A DNA stretch of 64,000 nt. It comes from Pseudorhodoferax sp. Leaf265 (GTDB lineage Bacteria > Pseudomonadota > Gammaproteobacteria > Burkholderiales > Burkholderiaceae_C). The notes beneath the pieces were generated by a model. The model worked only from the letters and a program-made list of their open reading frames with translations. It made no database searches and was not told the DNA's origin. The DNA is taken from contig NZ_LMMT01000021.1 of NCBI RefSeq assembly GCF_001422365.1, forward strand, positions 31,051-95,050. Reading direction: 5' to 3'. This document shows positions 53,524 to 61,841 of this stretch, piece by piece. A program made the position numbers and the translations under genes. The stretch's first letter is position 1. Each line of letters begins with the position of its first letter.

Positions 53524-54975
53524 ATGCAGCAGATCCAACTCCTCATCAACGGCGAAAAGTGCCTGGCCAGCCAGGAGCGCTTCTTCGAGCGGCGCAATCC
53601 GCTGGACGGCGAGGTGGCCACGCGCGCCCCCGCCGCCAGCGCGGCCGATGCCGTGCGCGCGGTCGAGGCCGCCAGCCGCGCCTTCCCGGCCTGGTCGCGC
53701 ATGGGCCCGGGCGCCCGCCGCGGCCTGCTGCTCAAGGCCGCCGCCGCGCTGGAGGCCAAGGCCGAGGCCTTCACGGCCGCCATGGCGGCGGAGACCGGCA
53801 GCTCGGCCATCTGGGCCGGCTTCAACGTGCACGTGGCCGCCGGCATGCTGCAGGAAGCCGCCGCGCTGACCACCCAGGTCGGCGGCGAGATCATTCCCTC
53901 CGACGTGCCGGGCAGCCTGGCCATGGGCGTGCGCCAGCCGGCCGGCGTGGTGCTGGGCATGGCGCCGTGGAATGCGCCCGTGATCCTGGGCGTGCGCGCC
54001 GTGGCGACACCCCTGGCCTGCGGCAACACCGTGGTGCTCAAGGGCTCGGAGCTGTCGCCGGCCACGCACGGACTGATCATCGAGGCGCTGCAGGAAGCCG
54101 GCCTGCCGCCCGGCGTCGTGAACTTCGTGACCAACGACCCGGCCGATGCCGGCGCGGTGGTCGAGGCGATGGTCGCGCACCCCGCGGTGCGCCGCGTCAA
54201 CTTCACCGGCTCCACGCGCGTGGGCCGCATCATCGCGGCGCTGTGCGCCCAGCACCTCAAGCCGGCCGTGCTCGAGCTGGGCGGCAAGGCCCCGCTGCTG
54301 GTGCTGGAGGACGCAGACCTCGATGCCGCCGTCAACGGCGCGGCCTTCGGCGCGTTCGCCAACTCGGGCCAGATCTGCATGTCCACCGAACGCATCATCG
54401 TGGACGCGAAGATCGCCGACGCCTTCGTGGCCAAGCTGGCCGCCAAGGCCCAGGCGCTGCCCCTGGGCGATCCGCGCAAGGGCCCGGTGGTGCTGGGCTC
54501 GGTGGTCGACATGCGCACCGTGGAGCGCTGCAACGCGCTGATCGACGACGCGCTGGCCAAGGGCGCCACGCTGGTGTGCGGCGGCAAGGCCGACTCCACG
54601 CTGATGCCGGCCACGCTGCTGGACCACGTGACGGCCGACATGCGGATCTACCAGGAAGAGAGCTTCGGCCCGGTCAAGCCCATCGTGCGCGTGGACGGCG
54701 TGGACGCCGCGGTGGCCTGCGCCAACGACAACGCGTTCGGCCTGTCGGCCGCGGTGTTCAGCCGCGACGTGGCCAAGGCCTGGAACGTGGCCCAGCGCAT
54801 CGAGTCCGGCATCTGCCACATCAACGCGCCGACCGTGCACGACGAGCCGCAGATGCCGTTCGGCGGCGTGAAGGAGTCCGGCTACGGCCACTTCGGCGGC
54901 CGCGCCGGCATCGAATCGTTCACCGACCTGCGCTGGATCACGGTGCAGACCACGGAGCGGCGCTACCCGTTCTGA
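53524..54975 (+). CDS. NAD-dependent aldehyde dehydrogenase (benzaldehyde/salicylaldehyde type)
   Basis: A 483-residue aldehyde dehydrogenase: catalytic cysteine in FANSGQICMSTERIIV, glutamate in LELGGKAPLLVL, cofactor-binding MAPWNAPVILGVRAVATPLA. The SGQICMS stretch and MPFGGVKESGYGHFGG end are typical of salicylaldehyde, vanillin and benzaldehyde dehydrogenases. It should oxidise the benzaldehyde formed by the decarboxylase to benzoate. The start is the ATG with GGAG eight bases upstream; a GTG four codons earlier is also possible. Confidence 0.88.
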   Translation: MQQIQLLINGEKCLASQERFFERRNPLDGEVATRAPAASAADAVRAVEAASRAFPAWSRMGPGARRGLLLKAAAALEAKAEAFTAAMAAETGSSAIWAGFNVHVAAGMLQEAAALTTQVGGEIIPSDVPGSLAMGVRQPAGVVLGMAPWNAPVILGVRAVATPLACGNTVVLKGSELSPATHGLIIEALQEAGLPPGVVNFVTNDPADAGAVVEAMVAHPAVRRVNFTGSTRVGRIIAALCAQHLKPAVLELGGKAPLLVLEDADLDAAVNGAAFGAFANSGQICMSTERIIVDAKIADAFVAKLAAKAQALPLGDPRKGPVVLGSVVDMRTVERCNALIDDALAKGATLVCGGKADSTLMPATLLDHVTADMRIYQEESFGPVKPIVRVDGVDAAVACANDNAFGLSAAVFSRDVAKAWNVAQRIESGICHINAPTVHDEPQMPFGGVKESGYGHFGGRAGIESFTDLRWITVQTTERRYPF

Positions 54976-55008
54976 CACAGAAGCGTCGCCATCTCCATCG
55001 AGGGCTTT

Positions 55009-56577
55009 ATGTCCAATTCATCCCCGCGCCGCCATTTCATCGCAGCCGCCGGCGTCGCCGCCGTGGCACCCCTGCTTGGCCCATTGGCCGGATGCGCCAC
55101 GGCAAGCACCCCATCCATGCCGGCGTCCGAGCAGCTGGAGCTGACGGCCACCCAGGCACTGGATGCCATGCAGTCCGGCCGTCTTCGCGCGCAGGACTAC
55201 ATGCACACCTTGCTGGCCCAGGCCGAGCGCATGGACGGCTTGCGCAGCATGATCGCGCTGGACCGCGCCGGTGCGATGGCGGCTGCGCGCCGGGTGGACG
55301 CCAGCCGTGCACGCGGCGACAAGCTGCCTGCGTTGGCCGGCCTGCCCATCGTCGTCAAGGACAACATCAACACCAGCAATCTGCCCACCACGGGCGGCAC
55401 GCCGGCGCTGCGCGACGTGCGCCCCACGGCGAACGCGCCGACGCTGCAGCGCCTGCTGGACGCCGGCGCCATCGTGCTGGGCAAGGCGAACATGCACGAG
55501 CTGGCGTTCGGCGCCACCACGACGAACTTGTCGCCCTTCGCCGGCATCGCCCGCAACCCGTATGACCGCAGCCGCGTGCCTGGGGGATCGTCCGGCGGCA
55601 CAGGGGCGGCCGTGGCTGCGCGCATCGCACCGGCCGGTCTCGGCACGGACACCGGCGGCTCCGTGCGCATCCCGGCCGCGTTCTGCGGCATCGCCGGGCT
55701 GCGGCCTTCGGTGGGAGACGGTGGTGCCGAGAGGCGCTACGACGGCAGCGGCGTGCTGCCCATCAGCCACACACGCGACACCATCGGGCCGATGGCGCGC
55801 ACCATGCGGGACGTGGCACTGCTCGACGCTGCCATGAGCGGCCAGCCGCTCGCGCGACCGGTACCGCTGGCGGGCATCCGCCTGGGCGTGCCTGCATCGT
55901 TCTGGAACGGCTCTGAACGCCAGGTGCTGGCGGTCATGGAACAGGCCAAGCAGAAGCTGCGCGACGCCGGTGCGGTGCTCGTGGAGGTGGACACCACGGG
56001 GTTGGCGGAGCTCACTGCATTGGCAGCATTTCCGATTGCCCTGCACGAAGCGCACGAGGACATTCCGGCCTACCTGCGCAAGACCGGTGTCCAGGGCATC
56101 GGGCTGGAGGAGATCCTTGCCCAGGTGGCCGGGCCCGACGTGAAGGGTGCCATGCAGGCCGTGGTGCAGGATGTGGCGGGCAAGGACTACGCGGCGGCGA
56201 TCGGCATCCACCGGCCGCGCATGCGCCAGCTCTACGCCGACTATTTCGCCCAGAACCGGCTGGACGGCGCGCTGTTTCCCACTGTGCAGGTGGCAGCGCC
56301 AGTGATCGACCCGGTCAACGGCACGTCCAAGATCAGCATTGACGGGCGCGCCCCGGTCGATACGTTTCCCGCCATCATCCGCAACACCGATCCGGGCAGC
56401 ACAGCAGGGATCCCCGGAATCACGGTGCCGGCGGGTCTCACCGCCGGCGGACTGCCGGTCGGGCTGGCGGTGGACGGCCCCGTCGGCTCCGACGCTCGCC
56501 TCCTGGGCATCGGCATGGCGCTGGAGGACCTGCTGGGACTGCTGCCCGCACCACGCCTCGCAGGAGGGGCCGCGTGA
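55009..56577 (+). CDS. Amidase signature enzyme, mandelamide hydrolase-like, exported
   Basis: A 522-residue amidase-signature protein. The triad is Lys117 (VVKDN), the Ser in GGSSGG near 194-195, and Ser218 (TGGSVR). The first enzyme-like stretch, ELTATQALDAMQSGRLRAQD, resembles mandelamide hydrolase MdlY. Unlike cytoplasmic MdlY it begins with a twin-arginine-like signal (SPRRHFIAAAGVAAVAPLLG) ending in a lipobox-like LAGC, so it may be exported or anchored. The stop overlaps the GTG of the next gene. It would make mandelate from mandelamide; other amides are possible. Confidence 0.85.
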   Translation: MSNSSPRRHFIAAAGVAAVAPLLGPLAGCATASTPSMPASEQLELTATQALDAMQSGRLRAQDYMHTLLAQAERMDGLRSMIALDRAGAMAAARRVDASRARGDKLPALAGLPIVVKDNINTSNLPTTGGTPALRDVRPTANAPTLQRLLDAGAIVLGKANMHELAFGATTTNLSPFAGIARNPYDRSRVPGGSSGGTGAAVAARIAPAGLGTDTGGSVRIPAAFCGIAGLRPSVGDGGAERRYDGSGVLPISHTRDTIGPMARTMRDVALLDAAMSGQPLARPVPLAGIRLGVPASFWNGSERQVLAVMEQAKQKLRDAGAVLVEVDTTGLAELTALAAFPIALHEAHEDIPAYLRKTGVQGIGLEEILAQVAGPDVKGAMQAVVQDVAGKDYAAAIGIHRPRMRQLYADYFAQNRLDGALFPTVQVAAPVIDPVNGTSKISIDGRAPVDTFPAIIRNTDPGSTAGIPGITVPAGLTAGGLPVGLAVDGPVGSDARLLGIGMALEDLLGLLPAPRLAGGAA

Positions 56578-57512
56578 ACATCACGGTCGTCGGCGCGGGC
56601 GCCATGGGGTCGCTGTTCGGCGGCCTGCTGGCCGAAAGCGGCCACGGCGTGACGCTGGTCGACGTGAACGCGGCGCACCTGCAGGCCATCGAATCCCATG
56701 GCCTGCGCCTGCACAACGACCAGACGGACCGCCACATCCGCGCACTGCGCGCCTGCCGGCCCGACGAGGCGGACGGTGTGCCGGACCTGGTGCTGCTGTT
56801 CACCAAGACGCTGCACACCGCCAGGGCGCTCGCCGGAGTGGCCCACCTGATCGGCGCCGAAACGCACGTGCTGTCGCTGCAGAACGGCCTGGGCAACGTG
56901 GAGGCGATCGGCCAGCACGTGGCCATGGAGCGCATCCTGATCGGGGTGACGACCTGGCCCGCCGACCTGGTCGGGCCGGGCCATGTCCACTCCCATGGCA
57001 AGGGCGTGGTGCGCCTGATGTCGGCGGACGGACGTGAGCGGCCCTTCGTGGCCGCGGTGGCGCGCGCGCTCGACGAGGCCGGCCTGGCCTGCACGGCCGA
57101 TGTGGCGGTGTGGACGGCGATCTGGGAGAAGGTGGCCTTCAACGCGGCGCTGAACAGCATCTGCGCGGCCACCCAGTGCACCGTGGACCAGCTCGGTGCG
57201 GTCGAGGACGGGCAGGCCCTGGCCTTCGCCATCGTCGACGAGGTGCTGGCGGTCGCGCAGGCGCAGGGCGTCGCCGTGCAGGTGGATGCCTGCAAGGCGC
57301 GCGTGGCCGATGCCATCGCGCGCCACGTGGGCCACAAGCCCTCGATGCTGCAAGACGTGCTGGCCGGCCGGCGCACCGAGATCGAGGCGATCAACGGTGC
57401 CGTGGTCGCCGCCGCCGCGGCGCGCGGCATTCCCGTTCCGTGCACGCGCACGCTGCTGCAGATCGTGCGGCTCGTGCAGGCGCGCGCCCCACATTCCCTG
57501 GAGACACCATGA
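56574..57512 (+). CDS. Ketopantoate reductase family dehydrogenase
   Basis: A 312-residue protein of the PanE/ketopantoate reductase family: nucleotide-binding GAGAMGS, FTKTLHTARAL, SLQNGLGNVE, and the catalytic-lysine region WEKVAFNAALNSICA. It starts at a GTG overlapping the amidase stop. In an operon for mandelate breakdown, panthothenate synthesis is unlikely. Some enzymes of this family are D-2-hydroxyacid or D-mandelate dehydrogenases, so this may oxidise (R)-mandelate to benzoylformate. The stop overlaps the next gene (ATGA). Confidence 0.82.
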   Translation: MNITVVGAGAMGSLFGGLLAESGHGVTLVDVNAAHLQAIESHGLRLHNDQTDRHIRALRACRPDEADGVPDLVLLFTKTLHTARALAGVAHLIGAETHVLSLQNGLGNVEAIGQHVAMERILIGVTTWPADLVGPGHVHSHGKGVVRLMSADGRERPFVAAVARALDEAGLACTADVAVWTAIWEKVAFNAALNSICAATQCTVDQLGAVEDGQALAFAIVDEVLAVAQAQGVAVQVDACKARVADAIARHVGHKPSMLQDVLAGRRTEIEAINGAVVAAAAARGIPVPCTRTLLQIVRLVQARAPHSLETP

Positions 57513-58516
57513 ACAACCATCGCCCCACCCACATCGCCGGCCGCAAGAGCGCCTGGCGCGCATGGGCCACCGTGCTGGCAGCGCTGTCGCTGGCGCTGCC
57601 TGGCCTGGCATCCGGCCAGGCATGGCCGGCCAAGCCCATCAAGATCGTCGTGAATTTCCCGCCCGGCGGCGCTGCCGACCAGATCGCCCGCTCCCTGACG
57701 CAGCCGTTGCAGGAAGCGCTGGGCCAGCCCGTGGTGGTGGAGAACAAGAGCGGCGCCGGTGGCAACATCGGCGGCGAAGCGGTCGCCAAGGCAGCGCCCG
57801 ACGGCTACACCCTGCTGATGAGCTCGGGCGGCATGGTGTCGGTCAACCCGCACATCTATCCCAAGATGTCGTTCGATCCGACCAAGGACCTGGAGCCGGT
57901 CGCTGCCGCTGCACGCGTGCTCGTGTTCCTCGTGACCGCGCCGGGCTTTCCGGCCGCGAATGCCACGGAGTTCCTGGCGCAGCTGCGCGCCAAGCCCGGC
58001 AAGCTGTCCTTCGGCTCCCCTGGCAATGGCAGTTCGCCGCACCTGGCAGCGGAGATGATGAAGTCGCAGGCCAATGTGTTCGCCACGCATGTGCCCTACC
58101 GGGGCGCAGCGCCGGCGCTGACCGACCTGCTGGCCGGACAGCTGGACTTCCTGTTCGATCCCGGCGTGGCGATTCCGCACATCAAGGCCGGCAAGCTCAA
58201 GCTGCTGGCGGTCGGCAGCCCCAAGCGATCTCCGCTGTTCCCGGATGTACCGACGCTCGACGAGGCCGGCCTGAAGGGCTTTGATGCGGACACCGTGTTC
58301 GGCGTGTACGCACCAGCGGGCACGCCGGCCGACATCGTCAACCGGCTCAACCGCGAAATCAACAAGGCGTTGACGCTGCCAGGCCCCCGCGACCGCATCT
58401 TGGCGCTCGGTGGCGAGCCGGCGCCGATGACGCCCGCCCAGTTCCATGCCAAGGCGCTGGAGGACGGCATGCGCTTCGGCAAGCTGATCCGCGAACGCAA
58501 GATCGTGGGCGACTGA
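57509..58516 (+). CDS. Bug family substrate-binding protein (mandelate cluster, first)
   Basis: A 335-residue receptor with an extended basic N-terminus before its signal peptide (cleavage near GQAWP). It has KPIKIVVNFPPGGAADQIAR, APDGYTLLMS and HVPYRGAAPALTDLLAG. The ATG overlaps the preceding stop, tying it to the amidase and dehydrogenase genes. Its ligand may be mandelate or mandelamide. Confidence 0.92.
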   Translation: MNNHRPTHIAGRKSAWRAWATVLAALSLALPGLASGQAWPAKPIKIVVNFPPGGAADQIARSLTQPLQEALGQPVVVENKSGAGGNIGGEAVAKAAPDGYTLLMSSGGMVSVNPHIYPKMSFDPTKDLEPVAAAARVLVFLVTAPGFPAANATEFLAQLRAKPGKLSFGSPGNGSSPHLAAEMMKSQANVFATHVPYRGAAPALTDLLAGQLDFLFDPGVAIPHIKAGKLKLLAVGSPKRSPLFPDVPTLDEAGLKGFDADTVFGVYAPAGTPADIVNRLNREINKALTLPGPRDRILALGGEPAPMTPAQFHAKALEDGMRFGKLIRERKIVGD

Positions 58517-58601
58517 GACGCACGACGGCCATCGAAGGCACCGTGCTGACCGCCGCTTCGCGCATTCCGAGACCTGTCCGAGCCTCGGCCTTCCATCTCC
58601 C

Positions 58602-58637
58602 GAACGCATGCCGCATGCGTTCCATCCCGCATTTTTT
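58602..58637 (+). terminator. Strong hairpin with T-run between two Bug genes
   Basis: GAACGCATG and CATGCGTTC form a perfect nine-base-pair stem with a three-base loop (58602-58622). A run of six T follows from 58632 after a nine-base spacer. It may end or attenuate transcription between the two receptor genes, or mark an mRNA-processing point. Confidence 0.45.
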
Positions 58638-58661
58638 CCATCGCCCACCAGGAGACATCCC

Positions 58662-59630
58662 GTGACCACTTTTCAACTGACCCGTCGTTCCGTTGCAGCA
58701 CTCGCGTTGGCCGTGCCGCTGTGCTCTTTCGCGCAGGATGGCCGCACCACCGAATGGGTGATCGGCTACGCCGCAGGCGGCGGCTCCGACGCGCTGGCCC
58801 GCACCATTGCCGAGCAAATGGGCCGGACCATGGGCCGCACCATCATCATCAACAACAAGCCGGGCGGTGCCACCAACATCGCGGCCGACTACGTCGCCAA
58901 GTCGAAGGCGCAGGACCACATGCTGTTCACGGCCGACTTCGCAACGCTGGCGGCCAATCCCTGGCTCTTCTCCAAGCTGCCGTTCGATCCTGACAAGGAC
59001 TTCAAGTCCGTCGGCCTGCTCGGACGCTTTCCCCTCGTGCTGGTCGTCGGTCCGCAGGTCCCGGTGACGAACTACAAGGAGTTCGTCGCCTGGGCCAAGG
59101 CCAGCAAGACACCGATCAACTTCGCTTCGGCCGGCATCGGCAGCCCGCAGCATCTGGCGGGCGAGCTGTTCCGCGAGAAGACCGGTCTGAACCTGCAGCA
59201 TGTGCCGTACCGCGGTGGCGCGCTCGCGGTGCAGGACATCATGGGTGGCCAGGTTCCAATGGCCTTGATGGACAGCGCGAGCGTCGTTCCGCATCTGCAG
59301 GGCGGCCGCTTGCGTGCCCTGGGTGTGGCCAGCACGAACCGTGTGAAGGTGTTGCCGGACATGCCCACGCTGGCTGAACAGGGCCTGCCGGACTTCGAGG
59401 CATTCGCCTGGCAGGGGTTGGTCGTCCCTGCAGCCGCCACGGCAGAACAGGTCGCGGCCCTGGCCACGGCGCTGCAGAGCGCGCTGGCCTCGGAACCCGT
59501 CAAGGCGCGCATGCAGGCACTGGCCATCGAAGCCGTGCCGGGGACGCCCGAGCAGATGAACGCCTACGTGAAGGCCGAGCGCGCCCGGTGGGGTGCGGTC
59601 ATCAAGGCAGCCAACGTCAAGCTCGACTGA
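58662..59630 (+). CDS. Bug family substrate-binding protein (mandelate cluster, second), GTG start
   Basis: A 322-residue receptor. A GTG start with a good AGGAG site gives a signal peptide (RRSVAALALAVPLCSFAQ). The family start is slightly altered: EWVIGYAAGGGSDALARTIA, then KAQDHMLFTA and HVPYRGGALAVQDIMGG. The usual D-G-Y motif of the ligand loop reads AQDHML here, which may mark a different ligand. It sits directly upstream of the mandelate dehydrogenase gene. Confidence 0.9.
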   Translation: MTTFQLTRRSVAALALAVPLCSFAQDGRTTEWVIGYAAGGGSDALARTIAEQMGRTMGRTIIINNKPGGATNIAADYVAKSKAQDHMLFTADFATLAANPWLFSKLPFDPDKDFKSVGLLGRFPLVLVVGPQVPVTNYKEFVAWAKASKTPINFASAGIGSPQHLAGELFREKTGLNLQHVPYRGGALAVQDIMGGQVPMALMDSASVVPHLQGGRLRALGVASTNRVKVLPDMPTLAEQGLPDFEAFAWQGLVVPAAATAEQVAALATALQSALASEPVKARMQALAIEAVPGTPEQMNAYVKAERARWGAVIKAANVKLD

Positions 59631-59645
59631 GCATCGGGCGCCTGC

Positions 59646-60881
59646 ATGTTGCTCAATGCGCACGACTGGCGCGCCGCCGCCCGGCGCCGTCTGCCGCGGT
59701 TCGTGTTCGACTACGTCGATGGCGCGGCGGACGACGGGCTGTGCCTGCAGCGCAACCGGGCCGACCTCGATGCCTGCACCCTGCAGCCGCGGGTGTTGCG
59801 CGATACCAGTGAACTCGCTACCGACGTCCAGTTGTTCGGCCGCCGTTGGACGATGCCCGTCGGGATTGCGCCGACCGGGTTGAATGGGCTGATCCGTCCC
59901 GACGGCGACCGTGCCATCGCGCGGGCTGCCGCGGAAGCCGGGATCGCTTTCACGTTGTCGACGGCGTCGAACACGCGGCTGGAAGATGTGCGGGCGGCGG
60001 CGCCAGACAGCGTGCAGTGGATGCAGCTGTACGTGATGCACCGGGAGATGGCCGAACGTGTCGTGCGGCGCGCACAGACCGCAGGGTACGAAGCGCTGGT
60101 GCTGACGGTGGATGTGCCGGTGAGCGGCAATCGGGAACTCGACGTGCGCAACGGATTTCGCTTGCCCTTCAAGCCCACGGCACGGCTTGCGCTCGACGTC
60201 GCACGACACCCCGGCTGGGCACTGCGAATGGCAGGTCATGGCGCACCGGACTTCGCCAATCTGAGGCCCGACGATGGCGAGGCCGCGTCACCGGCCTTGC
60301 AGGCTGCCTTGCTGGCACGCGCGATGGACCGCACGCTGGCCTGGGAACAGCTTGGATGGCTGCGCGCGCTGTGGAAAGGGCCCTTGCTGCTCAAAGGAGT
60401 CCTGCACGCCGAGGATGCCCGCAGGGCGCTCGACCACGGCATCGACGGACTCATCGTCTCCAACCACGGCGGGCGGCAACTGGACGCATCGCCCTCGGCG
60501 ATTGCAGCGCTCCCGTCTGTGGTCGCGGCCGTGGGTGAGCGCATTCCTGTGCTGATGGACAGCGGCATTCGGCGTGGCGCAGACGTTGCCAAGGCCTTGG
60601 CCCTGGGCGCGCGGGCCGTGCTGGTCGGACGACCCGTTCTCTACGCGCTGGCGACTTCTGGCCAGCGCGGCATCGAAGCCTGGCTGCGCACCCTGCGTGA
60701 AGACCTTGTGCGCACCATGGTCCTGCTCGGAGCACGCAGCATTGGCGAACTCAGACAAGCACCTTCGGTCGACACGGACGAAGTCGGATGCAAAACGACG
60801 CCAAGCGCATGGGCCGCCAGTCTGCCGCCGCGGGATCGTGCTGGTCTGACACCCCGCTCGGTTCCACAGTTCCACAAATGA
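59646..60881 (+). CDS. mdlB: FMN-dependent (S)-mandelate dehydrogenase-like alpha-hydroxyacid oxidase
   Basis: A 411-residue member of the FMN alpha-hydroxyacid dehydrogenase family. The active-site histidine and arginine are His274 and Arg277 (VSNHGGRQLD), at the very numbers used in Pseudomonas MdlB. PTGLNG, FTLSTASN, YVMHREMA and LVLTVDVPVSGNRELDVRN also follow MdlB. Residues about 175-215 correspond to the segment that anchors MdlB to the membrane, so electrons probably enter the quinone pool. It would oxidise (S)-mandelate to benzoylformate. The C-terminus is about 20 residues longer than MdlB. Confidence 0.9.
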   Translation: MLLNAHDWRAAARRRLPRFVFDYVDGAADDGLCLQRNRADLDACTLQPRVLRDTSELATDVQLFGRRWTMPVGIAPTGLNGLIRPDGDRAIARAAAEAGIAFTLSTASNTRLEDVRAAAPDSVQWMQLYVMHREMAERVVRRAQTAGYEALVLTVDVPVSGNRELDVRNGFRLPFKPTARLALDVARHPGWALRMAGHGAPDFANLRPDDGEAASPALQAALLARAMDRTLAWEQLGWLRALWKGPLLLKGVLHAEDARRALDHGIDGLIVSNHGGRQLDASPSAIAALPSVVAAVGERIPVLMDSGIRRGADVAKALALGARAVLVGRPVLYALATSGQRGIEAWLRTLREDLVRTMVLLGARSIGELRQAPSVDTDEVGCKTTPSAWAASLPPRDRAGLTPRSVPQFHK

Positions 60882-60903
60882 AAGACAACATCGGAGATTG
60901 ACC

Positions 60904-61446
60904 ATGAACAAGACCAGATTCGGTGCATTCGCGCGTACGTGCGCAGTCGCTTTCGCCGTCGCTACCGCAGGGACTGCCTACGCCGCGGACAGCACCCCCA
61001 TGCTGCATGCCGAGGGCTCCGTGGAGCTGAAAGAGTCCCCCGACCGCGTCTGGGCTGTTGTAGGGGATTTCCTGGGCATCCACCGGTGGCACCCGGGCAT
61101 CAAGGGGACGACCTTGCTGGAGGGCGAAAACAAGCGGCCATTGGCGGTGAGACAACTCGACTTGGGGGAGGGGCAATGGCTCATCTCCGAGCTGCTGGAG
61201 TGGGACGGACAACGACGCACCTTGCGCTATCGAATCCTCAAGTCCCCACTTCCGTTCGTGAACTACGTCGCCACCTACGCGGTCAGCGCCACACCGAACG
61301 GCGGTAGCGTGTTCACCTGGAAGGCCGATTTCCGTCGCCGTCCGTCCGGCGTGGAGGCAGGGACTGATGACGCTGCCGTGGTCGGCCTCGTGAAGAGCGT
61401 GATCGACGGCGGAATTGGCAACCTCCCGAAAGCGCTCGGCGAGTAA
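60904..61446 (+). CDS. SRPBCC (polyketide cyclase-like) protein, exported
   Basis: A 180-residue START/Bet v1-fold protein with a signal peptide ending near TAYAAD. The fold is seen in VELKESPDRVWAVVGDFLG, HRWHPGIKGTT and the closing helix. An ATG with GGAG eight bases upstream is chosen over an in-frame TTG. Members bind hydrophobic ligands; its role beside mandelate genes is unknown. It ends the operon that began at 51884. Confidence 0.82.
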   Translation: MNKTRFGAFARTCAVAFAVATAGTAYAADSTPMLHAEGSVELKESPDRVWAVVGDFLGIHRWHPGIKGTTLLEGENKRPLAVRQLDLGEGQWLISELLEWDGQRRTLRYRILKSPLPFVNYVATYAVSATPNGGSVFTWKADFRRRPSGVEAGTDDAAVVGLVKSVIDGGIGNLPKALGE

Positions 61447-61841
61447 CTGCGGGTGCCCCGGGTCCTCAACCACCGAGAGAAGACATGGGGCTACGTGCGA
61501 ACCGAAACGGCGTTGCGCGGCCTGGGCCATGGCGCGCTTGCGAGCGATCCACAGCGCCGCTCTCACTCAGCGGCGGCCGTGCCGCTCAAAGCGGCCTCGC
61601 GTTCGCCCGAGACAGCCGGCTGCACTGGGCGCAGAGCTGACCTCCCATGTAGACCCGCCGCCAGGAGCTGTCGTTCAACGCGGAGGCGCAAACGACGGGA
61701 TCAAGCTGAAATTGAAATGCGACATCCACCGGTGGGACGACATTGGACTCCTCTCACTCGCCCGGACTTCTCACGACATCTGTGGGCATCCGTGGGCACC
61801 GTGGCAGTACGGAGTCGGCCGCAGGAGATTCAACACTCGGA
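61447..61841. other. Intergenic region without recognised gene
   Basis: This 395-base space lies between convergent genes. Short open frames on both strands show no family resemblance, and base composition is somewhat less GC-rich than around it. It may be a decayed remnant; nothing specific is supported. Confidence 0.4.
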
